Shown here in pieces: positions 11,991-23,778 of a DNA stretch of 64,000 nt. Both the position numbers and the translations under genes were made by a program. Source of the stretch: Carettochelys insculpta (taxonomy: Eukaryota > Chordata > Testudines > Carettochelyidae). Under the pieces are notes generated by a model that saw only the letters and a program-made list of their open reading frames with translations, was not told where the DNA came from and ran no database searches. The DNA is taken from NCBI RefSeq assembly GCF_033958435.1, contig NC_134150.1, forward strand, positions 36,513,501 through 36,577,500, given 5' to 3'. Every line of letters begins with the position of its first letter. Position 1 is the stretch's first letter.

Positions 11991-12657
11991 TTAAGGAATA
12001 TTATAACCATATAAGAACTTTGTTTAAGGTTAATTGTAATATTTTGGCATTTAAAAAAAAGAACCAGTACGTTAATTAGCTTAAGTTTCTAAAGAAAAAT
12101 ATTCCAAACCAGACAACTGAAAATTTTAATTCTCTAAAATGTGAGAATGGGATGTTTTCACAACTTCAAAGCTCATGCAAAAAAAGTAAAGACATTTGAA
12201 ATTGAGTATTTCCTATAAAAAGTTTTGATTTAAACAAATATGCATTTTAAATGAAAATAATAGGTTATTAAAACTTCCTGACAGCTGTAGTGCTGAAGCA
12301 CATTAGTAAAGAAGGATGAGGAAATTTCTACCTAATGTATCTGTGCTGGACGCCTTGTGCGAATGAGCAATAATCTCCTTTTTAGGGTCTTGTATTGCTG
12401 CCCATCACAGTTGTATATGAGCACCTGCTACATTAGAGTAACAAAGCAAAGTCATTAGTGGACTTCAGAGCATCCATTAATATGTCTACATTGCAGATGG
12501 GAGACGTGATTTCCAGCCCAGGGAGTTGTGCTTGTCCTACCTCTGCTCAAACTAGTGCACTAACAATAACAATGTGGCTGTTATGTGCTGGGTGACAACA
12601 CAGGTCAAGCTCAAACCCAGGGTGTCAGGACAGCTTGGATTTGTGTGGCTAATCTGG
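9614..12657. other. 3 kb unique AT-rich DNA, no gene seen
   Basis: No repeat other than the (GT)n tract at 11942-11987 and short GCATAGCAT repeats at 10730-10760 was recognised. No coding exon was apparent. Some parts could be conserved non-coding DNA, but that cannot be judged from one sequence. Confidence 0.45.
11942..11987. repeat. (GT)n microsatellite
   Basis: About 23 GT units, with one C interruption at the left end. Confidence 0.95.
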
Positions 12658-12941
12658 ACCCATGTCTATATTACCCAGATGATTGACCTCTCAGGTCAAT
12701 CTTCCAAGGTACAATTTCATGAGGCTGGTAGGGACTTGTGAAATGGACCTACCAAGGTCAGCAATTGATCCTCACTAACATGAGAAATAAGGGAGGTTGA
12801 TGTCAGAAACCCTCCCTTCAACCTTCCTCAGTGAGGACAGTCTTGCATGTTGATTTCAGATAAGTCAATTCTAGCTACGCAATTACTGTAGCTAGAATTG
12901 CATATCTGCAGTTGACTTACCTGCCTAATGTAGACCAAGCC
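12658..12941. mobile_element. palindromic MITE, GTCTACAC-terminal superfamily
   Basis: The terminal inverted repeats are ACCCATGTCTATATTA and TAATGTAGACCAAGC. The internal GCTAGAATTGCATA segment also occurs, inverted, in the copy at 60168-60426. The flanks TGG and TGT differ at one of three bases, consistent with a 3 bp target duplication. Confidence 0.65.
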
Positions 12942-13570
12942 TGTCACAATGACCATGCTGAATTTTTTAACCCATAAGCTTGAGCAGAGCTAGTGTCAGT
13001 CCTTCCACCCATATTGAAAATCGCATTCCTAGCTGCAGTGCAAATATACCTTATTGATCTTATACCATTTTGGATTATAATAAAATCTGCTTGTTGATGA
13101 AGTAGGATGATTTCAGGTTGAGGAAAACCGTCTTCCATGAACATTCAATTGTAAAGTGTAGGAAATTGTGGGAGCGCAACTACTGACAACAAAGGCAATA
13201 GTGAAACCTCAGCATTTTTTGTAAAAAGTCTAATGTGTCATGAAATTGAATAAATTACTATTTGCCCATGCTTGTAAGCATTTTTGCAAACTTCTTGTTT
13301 TTTTAAATTAAAAAAAGAAGGTCTGCCTTTTTCTTTCAAATTGAAATATATCATGGTTTCTGTGTTTTTTAAAAATCTGTAAACTTGATAAGATAAAAGG
13401 TGAATATAGCCATATTTTATAGTTTTGGAATCTTGATTGTTCACATTTTAGGTTTTTGGGTCAGATTCTAAGCTGCTATAAATTGATGCAGCTCTGTGGA
13501 CTTCATGGGAGCTGTAACAGTTTACACAATGTGTGAATTTGACCATATGTTCAAAACACACACACACAGA
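12942..13570. other. unique AT-rich DNA ending in a (CA)n tract
   Basis: No gene was recognised. A short CA-rich tract at about 13555-13569 abuts the next MITE. Confidence 0.5.
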
Positions 13571-13904
13571 GGCCGTGTCTACACTAGCCCCAAACTTCAA
13601 AATGGCCACGCGAATGGTCATTTCAAAGTTTACTAATGAAGCGCTGAAATGCATATTCAGCGCTTCATTAGCATGCGGGCGGCCGCGGCACTTCGAAATT
13701 GACAAGCCTCGCCACCGCGCGGCTCGTCCCAACGGGGCTCCTTTTTGAAAGGACCCCCTCCTACTTCGAAGTCCCCTTATTCCCATGAGCTGATTCCCTT
13801 ATTCCCTACTTCGAAGTCCCCCTTATTCCCATGCTTCATTAGTAAACTTTGAAATGGCCATTCGCGTGGCCATTTCGAAGTTTGGGGTTAGTGTAGACAC
13901 GGCC
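13571..13904. mobile_element. palindromic MITE in a microsatellite
   Basis: The inverted ends (GGCCGTGTCTACACTA at 13571, complement ending 13904) extend over more than 25 bp. The interior contains complementary TTCATTAG/CTAATGAA modules and a local duplication of CTACTTCGAAGTCCCC at ~13762 and ~13807. It lies between a CA tract and a GA tract. Confidence 0.7.
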
Positions 13905-13932
13905 ACAGAGAGAGAGAGAGAGAGAGACAGAA
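13905..13932. repeat. (GA)n microsatellite
   Basis: A GA-rich tract sandwiched between two MITEs. A second GA tract at 14632-14655 follows the next element. Confidence 0.9.
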
Positions 13933-14631
13933 GCCGTGTCTACACGTGCATGCTACTTCGAAGTAGCGGCACTAACTTCGAAATAGCGCCCGTCACGGCT
14001 ACTCGTGTTGGGCGCTATTTCAATGTTAACATCGACGTTAGGCGGCGAGACGTCGAAGCCGCTAACCCCATGAGGGGATGGGAATAGTGCCCTACTTCGA
14101 GGTTCAATGTCGAAGTAGGGACCGTGTAGTCGTTGCGCGTCCCGCAACTTCAAAATAGCGGGGTCCGCCATGGCAGCCATCAGCTGAGGGGTTGAGAGAC
14201 GCTCTCTCTCCAGCCGCTGCGGGGCTCTATGGTCACCGTGTGCAGCAGCCCTTAGCCCAGGGCTTCTGGCTGCTGCTGCTGCTGCAGCTGGGGATCCATG
14301 CTGCATGCACAGGGTCTGCAACCAGTTGTCGGCTCTGTGTATCTTGTGCTGTTTAGTGCAACTGTGTCTGGGAGGGGCCCTTTAAGGGAGCGGCTTGCTG
14401 TTGAGTCCGCCCTGTGACCCTGTCTGCAGCTGTGCCTGGCACCCTTATTTCGATGTGTGCTACTTTGGCGTGTAGACGTTCCCTCACAGCGCCTATTTCG
14501 ATGTGGAGCTGTGCAACATCGATGTTGAACATCGACGTTGCCAGCCCTGGAGGACGTGTAGACGTTATTCATCAAAATAGCCTATTTCGATGTCGCCTAC
14601 TTCGATGTAGGCTTCACGTGTAGACGTAGCC
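13933..14631 (+). mobile_element. ~700 bp PIF/Harbinger-like MITE, copy 1
   Basis: The termini are GCCGTGTCTACACGTGCA and the inverse of ACGTGTAGACGTAGC. The interior is co-linear with the copies at 22081-22776 and, inverted, 44964-45673. Shared landmarks include CCATCAGCTGAGGGGTTG, GGCTTCTGGCTGCTGCTGC, GGAGGGGCCCTTTAAGGGAG and CAGCCCTGGAGGA. Open frames inside are not conserved between copies and carry no motif. It is flanked by GA-repeat, so the target duplication is ambiguous. Confidence 0.75.
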
Positions 14632-16752
14632 AGAGAGAGACAGAGAGAGAGAGATAGATATGTTCAGGGAATCAACATTTTTCTACCCTAGTTTTATATT
14701 TTCAAGTCTTGTCCTTGGTAGTTAAGATACCATAGCTTGTCTATCCCTTGGGCTTTTATTTGCTCATTGCCACATCTTTTTCCAGTAGGGGAGGAAAGAG
14801 ATGATCAACCTGAGGTTTCAATGTTGATAAATAGACCTTTAACTCCTTTCAGTTTGTTCTGTGTGAGGAAGCCTTATAGAATCTGTTTGCAACTTCCCCT
14901 TTATTAACAACATTTCAGAATGGACTTACCTGCTTACTTTTTGGCTGTTAACTCATTAATACAGTCATTGGGGAAACATTGCATTGTGGTTTCCTTCCCC
15001 TGACTAGTGATAATAGCAATTTATCCACTATACTTCTGGCACGTCATGCACCCTAGTACCCGAGCAACATCTATAGGTGCCAAGGTTAACAAAGAAACAT
15101 ATTAGTTAAGGAGTCTTTGATTACTGAGGTATTCATTAGTGATTTTCCGTGTCTTCCTTCATATGAAAAAGCTTTTTCCAAAAATGAGAGTTAACCAGCA
15201 TGGGTCACCTCATCCAGTAGGAGGTTCTACATTACAGCAAACTGAACAGGGAATAACTTCACTCAGGCTTATCCTGAACAATGATAGCTGTATTGTCATA
15301 GATGAATGCTGCTGTTTTTAAAGTGGATTTTGAAGTAGGGTGAGTCATTCTGGTCAGTCCCGAGGGTCTTAAATATTATTTCCTTAGCAGTGGGAATGGA
15401 AAAAAAAAGAAAGAAACCCCTAACCCCAAACCTCTGCTTTCTCTAGTTTTCATTTTAGATTTTTTTTTTTTAAATCAGCAAGTGGGGAGGGGGAAGACCC
15501 AGGTAGAGGGAGGGAGAAGAAGGGGCCATCTCTCTAAATGCTATTAAGTTAGCTCAGGCTGCAGAAGCCAAAGAGCTGGAACACGTAAAAAAGGATTAAT
15601 TAAGAAAAGCAGAATTAGATCTTTTTAATGCTTAAATAATATTCTCTTTCAAAGCTAGTAAACCATAGCTGAAGGCTAGTCCTTGACATGCTCTGAGAAT
15701 TCTGACCTGTTGAATGCTAAGTAGATGGCATGGACCAATAGTAATGAGGTTCTATGAGGCTGTCTCCTTATCACAGCTAACCAAAAGTTTAAAAAAAGAG
15801 AGAGAGAGAGAGAGAGACAAGAAGAAAGAAAGAAAGAAAAGTTTTATCATCAGCGCCTATGCCTTGGGACACAGAATTTACATATGGCCTAAAACTGCTG
15901 ATCAGAGCTAATCTCCATGATCATTATAGCTTGAAAAGAGGCTTAAAATTCAAGATTTTTGGAACTTTCTCTAAACAAACTAGACTGCACGAAAGTGGGT
16001 CACCAATAAGCCAGTAGCATATACTGCTGCTGACTGTTTTAATGGCTTGATACTGCAGTGTGATGCATTGTGCAACAGCCAGCACTAGAAAATCTTTGCT
16101 GGCAGGGGTTTGTTGATTTTTTTTCCCTAAGTCTGTGCCCAAGTGTACTTTTCCTCAAACCTTTCTAATGAGTCTTGGGATAAGACAAGATAGTGACCAA
16201 GGCTCTCTGATATGATCTTGGCTATGGAAGTGCTCTTTATGAATGGTAGAAAATCCCTTAGTCTCTTCTTTTTCACAGCCAGCATGAACCTTTTGCAGCT
16301 ATTTGTAGTTCACTCCCTCTTTTTCCTTTTTTATCAGTGAATCGAAGCAGAGTATCTAACACTTTCGCAGAGCTGTTTTTCCTGCTGTCAAGTGTTTCCT
16401 CTGCAAAGCTGGATGCAGGTTAAGTGGAACAAATGGAACATTATTAAAATCTGTGGGCTGGTCTGTCTGTGTGGCTGAGTTGCTTCCAGCCTACTACATC
16501 ATGTTTTCTGTTCCACTTGTGTTCCCTTCATTGATGGTCCCTATAAGAAACATGGGTGTTTTGACTGAAGTTCCACATCTTCCCTATTTTACAAATATGT
16601 AAACATTTTGAATGGATAGTTTTTGGCTAGACATCCCTGCCCTTCCCGGTGTCCTTTGCCCATAGGTTGCTAGCACGTAACCAAGTAAGAGGCTCGTCTT
16701 TGACGCAACCTCAGTCGATGATAGCTCTGTTTTATTAGCAAATGACAGATTA
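14632..16752. other. unique DNA with GA-rich tracts
   Basis: GA/GAAA-rich low-complexity sequence lies at 14632-14655 and 15797-15840. No gene or interspersed repeat was recognised. Confidence 0.5.
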
Positions 16753-16848
16753 GCAATGCAAGCAAGTTAACAGTACTCTGAGGAATAACATTTTCAGTTC
16801 CTGATTTGTATGAATTTAAATCTACATTCATGTGATTCAACTTTTCCT
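16753..16848 (+). repeat. perfect 96 bp inverted repeat, left arm
   Basis: The 96 bases are the exact reverse complement of 17800-17895, with abrupt loss of similarity on both sides. The arm has no repeat-family hallmark that I recognise. The spacer is 951 bp and contains a MITE. Confidence 0.95.
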
Positions 16849-17340
16849 GCATACAGCAGCCATGTGTGGACAAATCTTGGATAGAAACTGTGTCTTTGTT
16901 GTGCACTGCTGTACCTCTTTCACATCCATGGGAGCTGGAACTTCTTGGGACTCTGCTTTCAGGCCCTTGCCCATGGGCAGAGGTACAGTGTATGCCACCT
17001 CATGTTGTTTGCGTCAATTGTTGGAAGAGTTGAGTTTTATGTTTTGATCCATGTTTTTCTGTAGAACAGTGTATAGTTTTCATTCATGGTCTCATTCAGT
17101 TTCTGTTTGGTTGTTGCCTTCTCCTACAATGTGGGTATCATCTTCAGTTTTTTCACACCATGCAGTCCTTCCAGTGATTGAGACAGTCTTCTCTGGAACA
17201 CTTTTGCTTCCTGGCTTACTCTATTAGCCATATTCACAGACTTCAGTCACAACCAAGTGGTGTTGCAGAAGTTGCCAGCATGCTGGATTCTTTATTCAGG
17301 GTATGTGACAAAACTCTTTCCTCACCTCACAAGTCATAGA

Positions 17341-17697
17341 GGGTATGTCTGCATGGCAGCACTATTTTGAAATAAGATATTCTGGAAGAGATTTTGTTAG
17401 AATAACTTATTTGAAAATAATGCTGCTACACACAAAATGGATTTCGACATAGCCCTCAGATGCACTATGGCTTATTTCAAAATAGGCTCTGTTCCCTGTC
17501 TACACAGCCCCAATTTCAAAATAGCTGTTTTGAAATAGGTACTGTTCCTCATGGGATGAGGGTTTACGTATTTCAAAAGAAGTGAACTGCTATTTCAAAA
17601 TTATTTCAAGATAGTGGTTGCATTGTGTAGGTGCTAGAAAACTTACTTTGAAATAGCCGATGCTATTTTGAAATAACTTTGCTGTGCAGATGTACTC
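17341..17697. mobile_element. palindromic MITE (TTTCAAAATA type)
   Basis: The ends are GGGTATGTCTGCATGGCAGC and its imperfect inverse GCTGTGCAGATGTACTC. The interior has repeated TTTGAAATA / TATTTCAAA modules. The flanks AGA and AAA may be an eroded 3 bp duplication. It sits in the loop of the 96 bp inverted repeat. Confidence 0.6.
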
Positions 17698-17799
17698 AAA
17701 GATTCTGGCTTTGGAGAGTTGTGGATAGTGGCATCTTTTCAGTGCTCATTTCAGTGGCTCTGTCTCTGCCATGGCAGATTGCTGAGGAACAGAGTCATT

Positions 17800-17895
17800 A
17801 GGAAAAGTTGAATCACATGAATGTAGATTTAAATTCATACAAATCAGGAACTGAAAATGTTATTCCTCAGAGTACTGTTAACTTGCTTGCATTGC
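17800..17895 (-). repeat. perfect 96 bp inverted repeat, right arm
   Basis: Exact reverse complement of 16753-16848. Confidence 0.95.
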
Positions 17896-19744
17896 AAATG
17901 TGTATTATGCCACCATGAATTAAATCATGAGAGGCTGAAGATACATAGTTTAGCTTCTTTTCATTACATTAATTTCTTGTATGGTAATATAATTAGCAGG
18001 CTAGGCAAAGTTTTTTGTTTTTTAACTAAGAGATTATAGAAACTGAGCATCCACATACTTTGCAGTTCTCAGCGTTACTGTGAGTTCTGTAATTATTGTG
18101 AACTTTAGCCTTCTCAGTGCCCCATTAGACTGTGTGTCCAGGAAGCCATTTGCAGGACTCAACAACTTTATTGCTGCGACACACAGATAAGCAATTTAGA
18201 TATTCTAATGTAACACTAGGTGTCACTCTTTTGAAGTTTTATATATGGAGAGAGAGTGAGTGTTAACATCTGTTACATGCAATTTCTGTACACAGTGATT
18301 CAGACGGTACCTACGATAGCTGTATTTTTAATGATTCATTTATTTGGGACAATTAGTCTCTTTTTCAATGTTGACGTGTATTTTGCAGCATACCTACCAC
18401 TGTTTCTTCCTTTTCATTTTGAGTTGGATTTGAGTTTATACAGAAAAGACTGCTGTTACTGGCCACTCCAAAATACTGTGCAACTGTCAAAATCTCTGTA
18501 GACCTACAGAGAGGAAGGATGTTCCTAAATACTCATATTATACATGGAATAGATTGATAGATTTGTTTACTTGCCTTACACTGCTAAATCATGCAGATGA
18601 TGGATTTGTACATAGTGATGACTCTTTTGTGGTCTCCTGAATATTAAAGCTTCCCTTTGGGTTTGTAGAAATACCACCATGTTTTCTGTCATGATTTAAA
18701 TATTATTAGACACTAAAAAAGTTACTGCTGTATAATGCTGGAGATTTTGAAGGTCACTGCTAAGCATTTATCATTTGGGATAATAACAGAGATGACTGTG
18801 TAAGAAAGAAATAGCTGTGTATAAGTTAAATAGGGAACTGTAAAGAAAATTCAGCCTTCATTATAAATTAGAGAGTATTTGATGGCATGAAAAATCTTTT
18901 GATTCTTGACTGTGTGTTTTGTGGTTCCTTATCAGAGATTTTATTATTATTACTTGTATCTTGGGGTAAGCGGACATTAAGATACTATCTTTAAAATACA
19001 GAATGTTAGAAAAAAATCCATAATTCATGGATACATATCTCTTGTAGACTAATATGGCTTTTAGGAAGTATGGAGTTGCTTTTGCTATGTATATTAATCT
19101 GCGAGAAGCATGACCATTTTATAAATGATGCATTATTCGCTGCAGTGTCATATATAATCTTTTAGACTACCACTTGCTATTGTAAATTTGGGAAGATGCA
19201 TGGGGAGGTGTTTGTAAGAAAGGCCAAGTAGAAACCTGCAGCTTGGAGACATTAACTAAGATAATATGCTGTAAAAGACTGAAGCACGGCAAGGAAAAGT
19301 AGTTTAATGAGTCCTTTGGAACAGGGAAACAATCAGCTACTGATCCCTCATTAAAGATTCCCCTTAAGAAGTCCGTAACGTCTAAGCTCACAGTTACTAT
19401 AGAGAAAGCAACTTCTCGATATTTCATTTTCATAACACAAATTGCAGTTTTCGCAGAGAAGTATATTTGACTAGATCTGGTCAAAATGCCATGAGCACGT
19501 ATTTGAATTCTGAACAGATGTTTGGTTTGGCCATGCTGATGTCCCCTTTTTAGTCACACATATTAGGGAGTGAATACCTTGGTTTTGGTTGGCGTACAGG
19601 TCTGGGACAAAGGTGGTCTCTGTGGATGTGAGCCTCATCCAACAACTAGCACAAAAAGCAGTGCACCATTGAATATCCTGCACTAGGGCTGAAGCGAGCT
19701 ATAGGTAGTACACTGTCCTTGTGCTATCTTTCTGCAACAAGGTT
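17896..19744. other. unique AT-rich DNA, nothing recognised
   Basis: Open frames such as 19167-19484 (minus) lack motifs and splice context. Confidence 0.5.
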
Positions 19745-19861
19745 TATGGTGGTCCCCTAAAGATTAATAATTTTATTTGGGCACAAACTTTTGTGGGTTG
19801 CGGCTCTCAACTCCTTGTTGTTTTTGATTATATTGACTAACATGGCTACCTCTCTGATACC
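19745..19861 (-). repeat. fold-back/hammerhead-associated repeat, copy A (partial)
   Basis: It contains the family tail ACTAACATGGCTACCTCTC and a degraded half of the ribozyme-like arm (ACTTTTGTGGG). No second arm and no flanking duplication were found. Confidence 0.55.
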
Positions 19862-19929
19862 GTTTTTGCACATGGGTGATTTTCACTCATAATGCTTACT
19901 TATATTTGAACAAGACGTTATTAGATGCT

Positions 19930-20158
19930 GCTCATTCTAAATAATTGGAATAGAGCTTGTTTTGAAATAAACCATAGTGTGTCCAATGGCTCTATTTCAA
20001 AGTAGTTTCTAGGGTGTGTGGATGCTCTAGTTTGAAGTAGCTGAGCACTATTTTGAAACACAGGTTGTATGTAGCGGTGTTATTTCAAAATAATCTGTTC
20101 TGGACAATCTCTTCTAGAATAGTTTATTTTAAAATAACCCTGCTTTGTAGACATAGCC
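19930..20158. mobile_element. MITE fragment (TTTCAAAATA type)
   Basis: It has repeated TTTGAAATA/TATTTCAAA modules and a right end GTAGACATAGCC like the neighbouring palindromic MITEs. The left end is uncertain. Confidence 0.5.
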
Positions 20159-22080
20159 TGAAAGACCCCCAACTAAAGGGAACTGGGACTGTTGGAAACA
20201 TACCCCAAAATTCAGGACTAGATAGAGAATGGGAGATTTCCTGGACCAGGAGCAAAGAGGGCAGAGGGCCGTTGCCCCCAGCCCTTCATGTCAGTCCACC
20301 TACTCTGTGATCTAGCCACCAGGAACTCAGCCAGTGTTGCTCTGCACAGGGGTAAATTTCTGCCTCCATGTGCAGAACTCTTGCTTGACTGACTTGCAGC
20401 TCACCCTGTATATGAAGCGCTCAATGCAGAGTGTATGATATTTAGTGTCAAATCCATTCTTCCCTCAACAGCCAAGAATTGAAGGTTGCCCCTCACAGTC
20501 CTTTTTCACAGTTTTCTTTTTCACACGGAGCAGCTTCGTGTTTTTAAAATGAAACTCTCTGTGCTGTATTTTTAAGGTAGACTGGATCTTTAGGTATACT
20601 TGGGACAGTTGGCAGTTAAGTCAAAAACATTTTTATGGCTCTTATGTAATGCAAGTGTAAATCCATATATATTACACTGACCCATTCAAAGAAATGCCTG
20701 GAACTACCCTGGACTGGAAGGGGTTAAGAAGCGACTCTGGACAGGGTGACTCTGCTCTGCTGTACCTGCAGAACCTACTTCAGTTGGAAGAGAGGAGATT
20801 TAAAAAACCAGACAGCCCCAGAAGGGTATAATCAGGAGAGAAGGAGGAATCTATCATGGGAGTTTCTTCAGTATTGATACAGCAGGAGTCCTGGCTGCTG
20901 GGAGAGGTCTGCAAGCTGCAGCTAGCTACCCCAGGCTTAGAAGGGGCATGAGTTCCTTTCCCTAGCACCAGGGAACCCTTCTGTCTATCTTCAGTGGGTG
21001 ATTTGTGAGGTTTTTGACCATGCCATGGACTACAGAAGTCAGTGGTAGGAAATTTACCAGAATGGCAAGGTATTTGTTATTGCTGCCTCCTTTATTGTCT
21101 TGGGCTGGAACCATGGTAGCAGAAATAGGCCCTGTCTCTTCTACAAATCACCTTTTCATGAAGGGAGCACCAAACCCTCTCCCCCACATGCTATGGGAGG
21201 TGGGCTGAAGAGCCCCTTCTTTTGTGGGGAAGTTGGCCACCCCCCATCACAGTCTGGTGTCTCCTAGTATCTTCTGGAGCGTGTGAGCATCATAGAGAAG
21301 TAAAGCAAAGCATATAGTTGCTAAGCTCAAAGGCTGGTAGTGACTTTATTTAACTCCTTAAATAACCATCAATAACAGTATTGCGTTAGAATGTAACAAC
21401 CTAGATATCCAGTTATATCACAGCCCAGAACAGTATGCCTTTCTGGGTGTATTGGTCCCATCAGATAAAGGAAAGTTATCCTTAATCACTGTTCACTCTT
21501 GACAATGAAACTCAATGCAGGGTCGGAGATCCCCCATCCACCTCTTCCTCCTGCAAAAACTGAGAGTTGTGAGGAAGGGTATTTCAATCTATACAGCTAT
21601 TTCAAATCAACACCAAGCTCATCCCTGAGCATCACAGTTGGTCTAAACCAAAGGCTTTTATGAGGGTGTAATAATGGTACACTGTGTCACAAAAAAAGCC
21701 TGCACACTGGGTGTCTGTTCCGTAAATTAGCTGCACATTGATTAATATAGCATTTGGAATCCTGAAAATTCACCACCACTTGACCCTTTGGAGAAGGCGT
21801 AATAAATCCTGATTGCTTATGCTAACCTGCAGTGTGGGAAAATTCCTTTCTGAACCCAAGGGATAATGAGCCACGAGCCAAAGCACTGAAAAGGACAAAG
21901 GAGATCTGCGCATAGAAGCATAGGCATTGAGTCAGAATTGAGCGGTGGATGAGTTTGCTTGTTTGTTTGTTTCAGAAGTTGGAAAGTATATAGTAAATGA
22001 GGCAGGAGACTGCAGGGGAAAAAATGGATAGTTCTGTGAGTTAAGGAAAAGACTCATGCTTTACTTTAAGAAGACAATTA
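20159..22080. other. mostly unclassified DNA; possible CR1 scrap near its end
   Basis: No gene was recognised. At about 21820-21900, GAAAATTCCTTTCTGAACCC resembles the antisense 3' region of old reptilian CR1 copies (weak). Confidence 0.35.
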
Positions 22081-22776
22081 GGGTGCGTCTACACTAGCTG
22101 GCTACTTCGAAGTATCTGGCACAATGTAGAAATAGCACGCGTCACATCTACACGTGCTGTGTGCTATTTCGACGTTGAAATTGACGTTAGGCAGCGAGAC
22201 ATTGAAATTGCTATTCCCATCCTAAGATGGGAATAGCGCCCTACTTTGATGTTGAGCATCAAAGTAGGGCGTGTGTAGATGATCCGCGTCCTGCTACTTC
22301 AAAATAGCAGGGTCCTCCATGGCGGCCATCAGCTGAGGGGTTGAGAGACGCTCTGTGCAGCCCCTGCGGGGCTCTATGGTCACTGCGTGCAGCAGCCCTT
22401 AGCCCAGGGCTTCTGGCTGCTGCTGCTGCTGCTATAGCTGGGGGTCCATGCTGTGTTCACAGGGTCTGCAACTGGTTGTCGGCTCTGTGGATCTTGTGCT
22501 GTGCAGGCCGTGTGTCTCTGGGAGGGGCCCTTTAAGGGAGCAGCTTGGGGCTTTGCTGGTGCCTTATTTCGACGAGGAGCAGTTGTGAGTATGTGGACGC
22601 TCTGCATTTCCTTCTGGAGCGGCTCCTTTCAACGTTCTCTGTCACTACTTCGATGTTGAACGTCGACGGCACCAGCCCTGGAGGATGTGTAGACGATACA
22701 CATTGAAGTAGCCTATTTCAATGTTCTTACGTCGAAATAGGCTACTTCAGTGAAGTGTGCTAGTGTAGACGTAGCC
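22081..22776 (+). mobile_element. ~700 bp PIF/Harbinger-like MITE, copy 2
   Basis: The termini GGGTGCGTCTACACTAG and CTAGTGTAGACGTAGCC are inverted. Exact TTA duplications flank it (22078-22080 and 22777-22779). The interior is co-linear with copies 1 and 3. The 3 bp TWA target is the hallmark of PIF/Harbinger elements. It is non-coding. Confidence 0.8.
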
Positions 22777-23293
22777 TTAGTCCCAGTGAAGTGTGACTTT
22801 ACTCGTAGGTTTCAATTAAGTACAGATGGAAATGTTTGGAAAGTCAGCATGAGTGATTTTCTCAGAAGTATATACTGAGTTTGAAGGAGACTAGTATTGG
22901 AACCCATGAAATCAAGTAGACTATTTTTAACCAAAATAACATACTATAAATAATAATTCTATAGGGAAGGAACTTTAAAGACATTGTAAAAGCACAAAGA
23001 ATTGTTTTAGCCAAATTAGTTTACATTGGGAACTGTTACTGTCCATATCCAGGAGCTCTGTGGGTGATAATGCAAACTTCTCTATAAAATTAACTTTCTT
23101 CATTTCCTTGTATGAGAATCCTCTGCAGAATACTAATGTGATAATCCAAAATTACAGTTTTATTTATATATTTCCAGCTGGGATTGTAACTCTATAGCTT
23201 CTATCTTTTAGAAGAGAACATGTTGTGGTAACTTCTCAAACCCCATGCCATATTTAATAGCTGTAGACAACTTCTCAGGGAAATCCCTAATGT
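22777..23293. other. unique DNA between MITE and CR1
   Basis: No feature was recognised. Confidence 0.5.
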
Positions 23294-23668
23294 ATGGGCA
23301 GTGCTGGGGAGGAGCCGGTCGTCGTGGTACATGTTGGTACCAATGACATAGGGAAGGGTAGAAGAGATGTTCTGGAGGCCAAATTTAGGTTACTAGGAAA
23401 GAGACTGAAATCCAGAACATCTTTGGTGGCATTCTCTGAAATGCTTCCAGTTCCACGCGCAGGGCCAGATAGACAGGCAGAACTTCAGAGTCTCAATGCG
23501 TGGATGAGACGATGGTGTAGGGAAGAGGGGTTTAGATTTATTAGGAACTGGGGACACTTTTGGGGTAGGGGGAGCCTATACAGGAAGGATGGGCTCCACC
23601 TAAATCAAGGTGGATCCAGACTGCTGGCATTAAACATTAAAAAGGACATAGAGCAGTTTTTAAACTAA
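23294..23668 (+). pseudogene. CR1 ORF1, C-terminal part with SGNH/GDSL-esterase-like domain
   Basis: The 124 codons read as the end of the CR1 first protein. VVVVHVGTNDIG (residues 8-19) fits the esterase block with the Asn-containing GTND motif, and KDGLHLNQGG (98-107) carries the Asp-x-x-His catalytic block. The Ser block and the N-terminal part are missing through 5' truncation, and the ATG at 23294 is a chance start just downstream of a stop (23288-23290). In CR1 the ORF1 protein is thought to bind RNA and assist retrotransposition. The last codons, TTA AAC TAA, form a slippery sequence. Confidence 0.85.
23659..23665 (+). promoter_or_regulatory. candidate -1 ribosomal frameshift site T TTA AAC
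   Basis: In the ORF1 frame the bases read T TTA AAC followed at once by the TAA stop (23666-23668). A -1 slip enters the ORF2 frame, which is open from 23641. The heptamer is a canonical X XXY YYZ site. A G-rich stretch and a 5 bp hairpin (GGTGC/GCACC, 23689-23704) follow, but the 23-base spacer is longer than the usual 5-9. The motif and frame relation are seen; function is inferred. Confidence 0.45.
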
Positions 23669-23778
23669 GAGGTGGGGGAAAGCCGATTGGTGCGGGGGAG
23701 CACCTGGATCGGACGGAGACTTCTCTTACACGAGGCTCCATAGACAGGGATTCCCTAGAAGTTAGTCAGATAGGGAAC

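Noticed and set aside
13953..14575. Minus-strand open frames of 107-122 codons, echoed at 45037-45590
   Set aside because: They lie inside the ~700 bp MITE copies. The frames are broken in copy 2 (22081-22776) and carry no transposase motif, so the similarity is that of the repeat.
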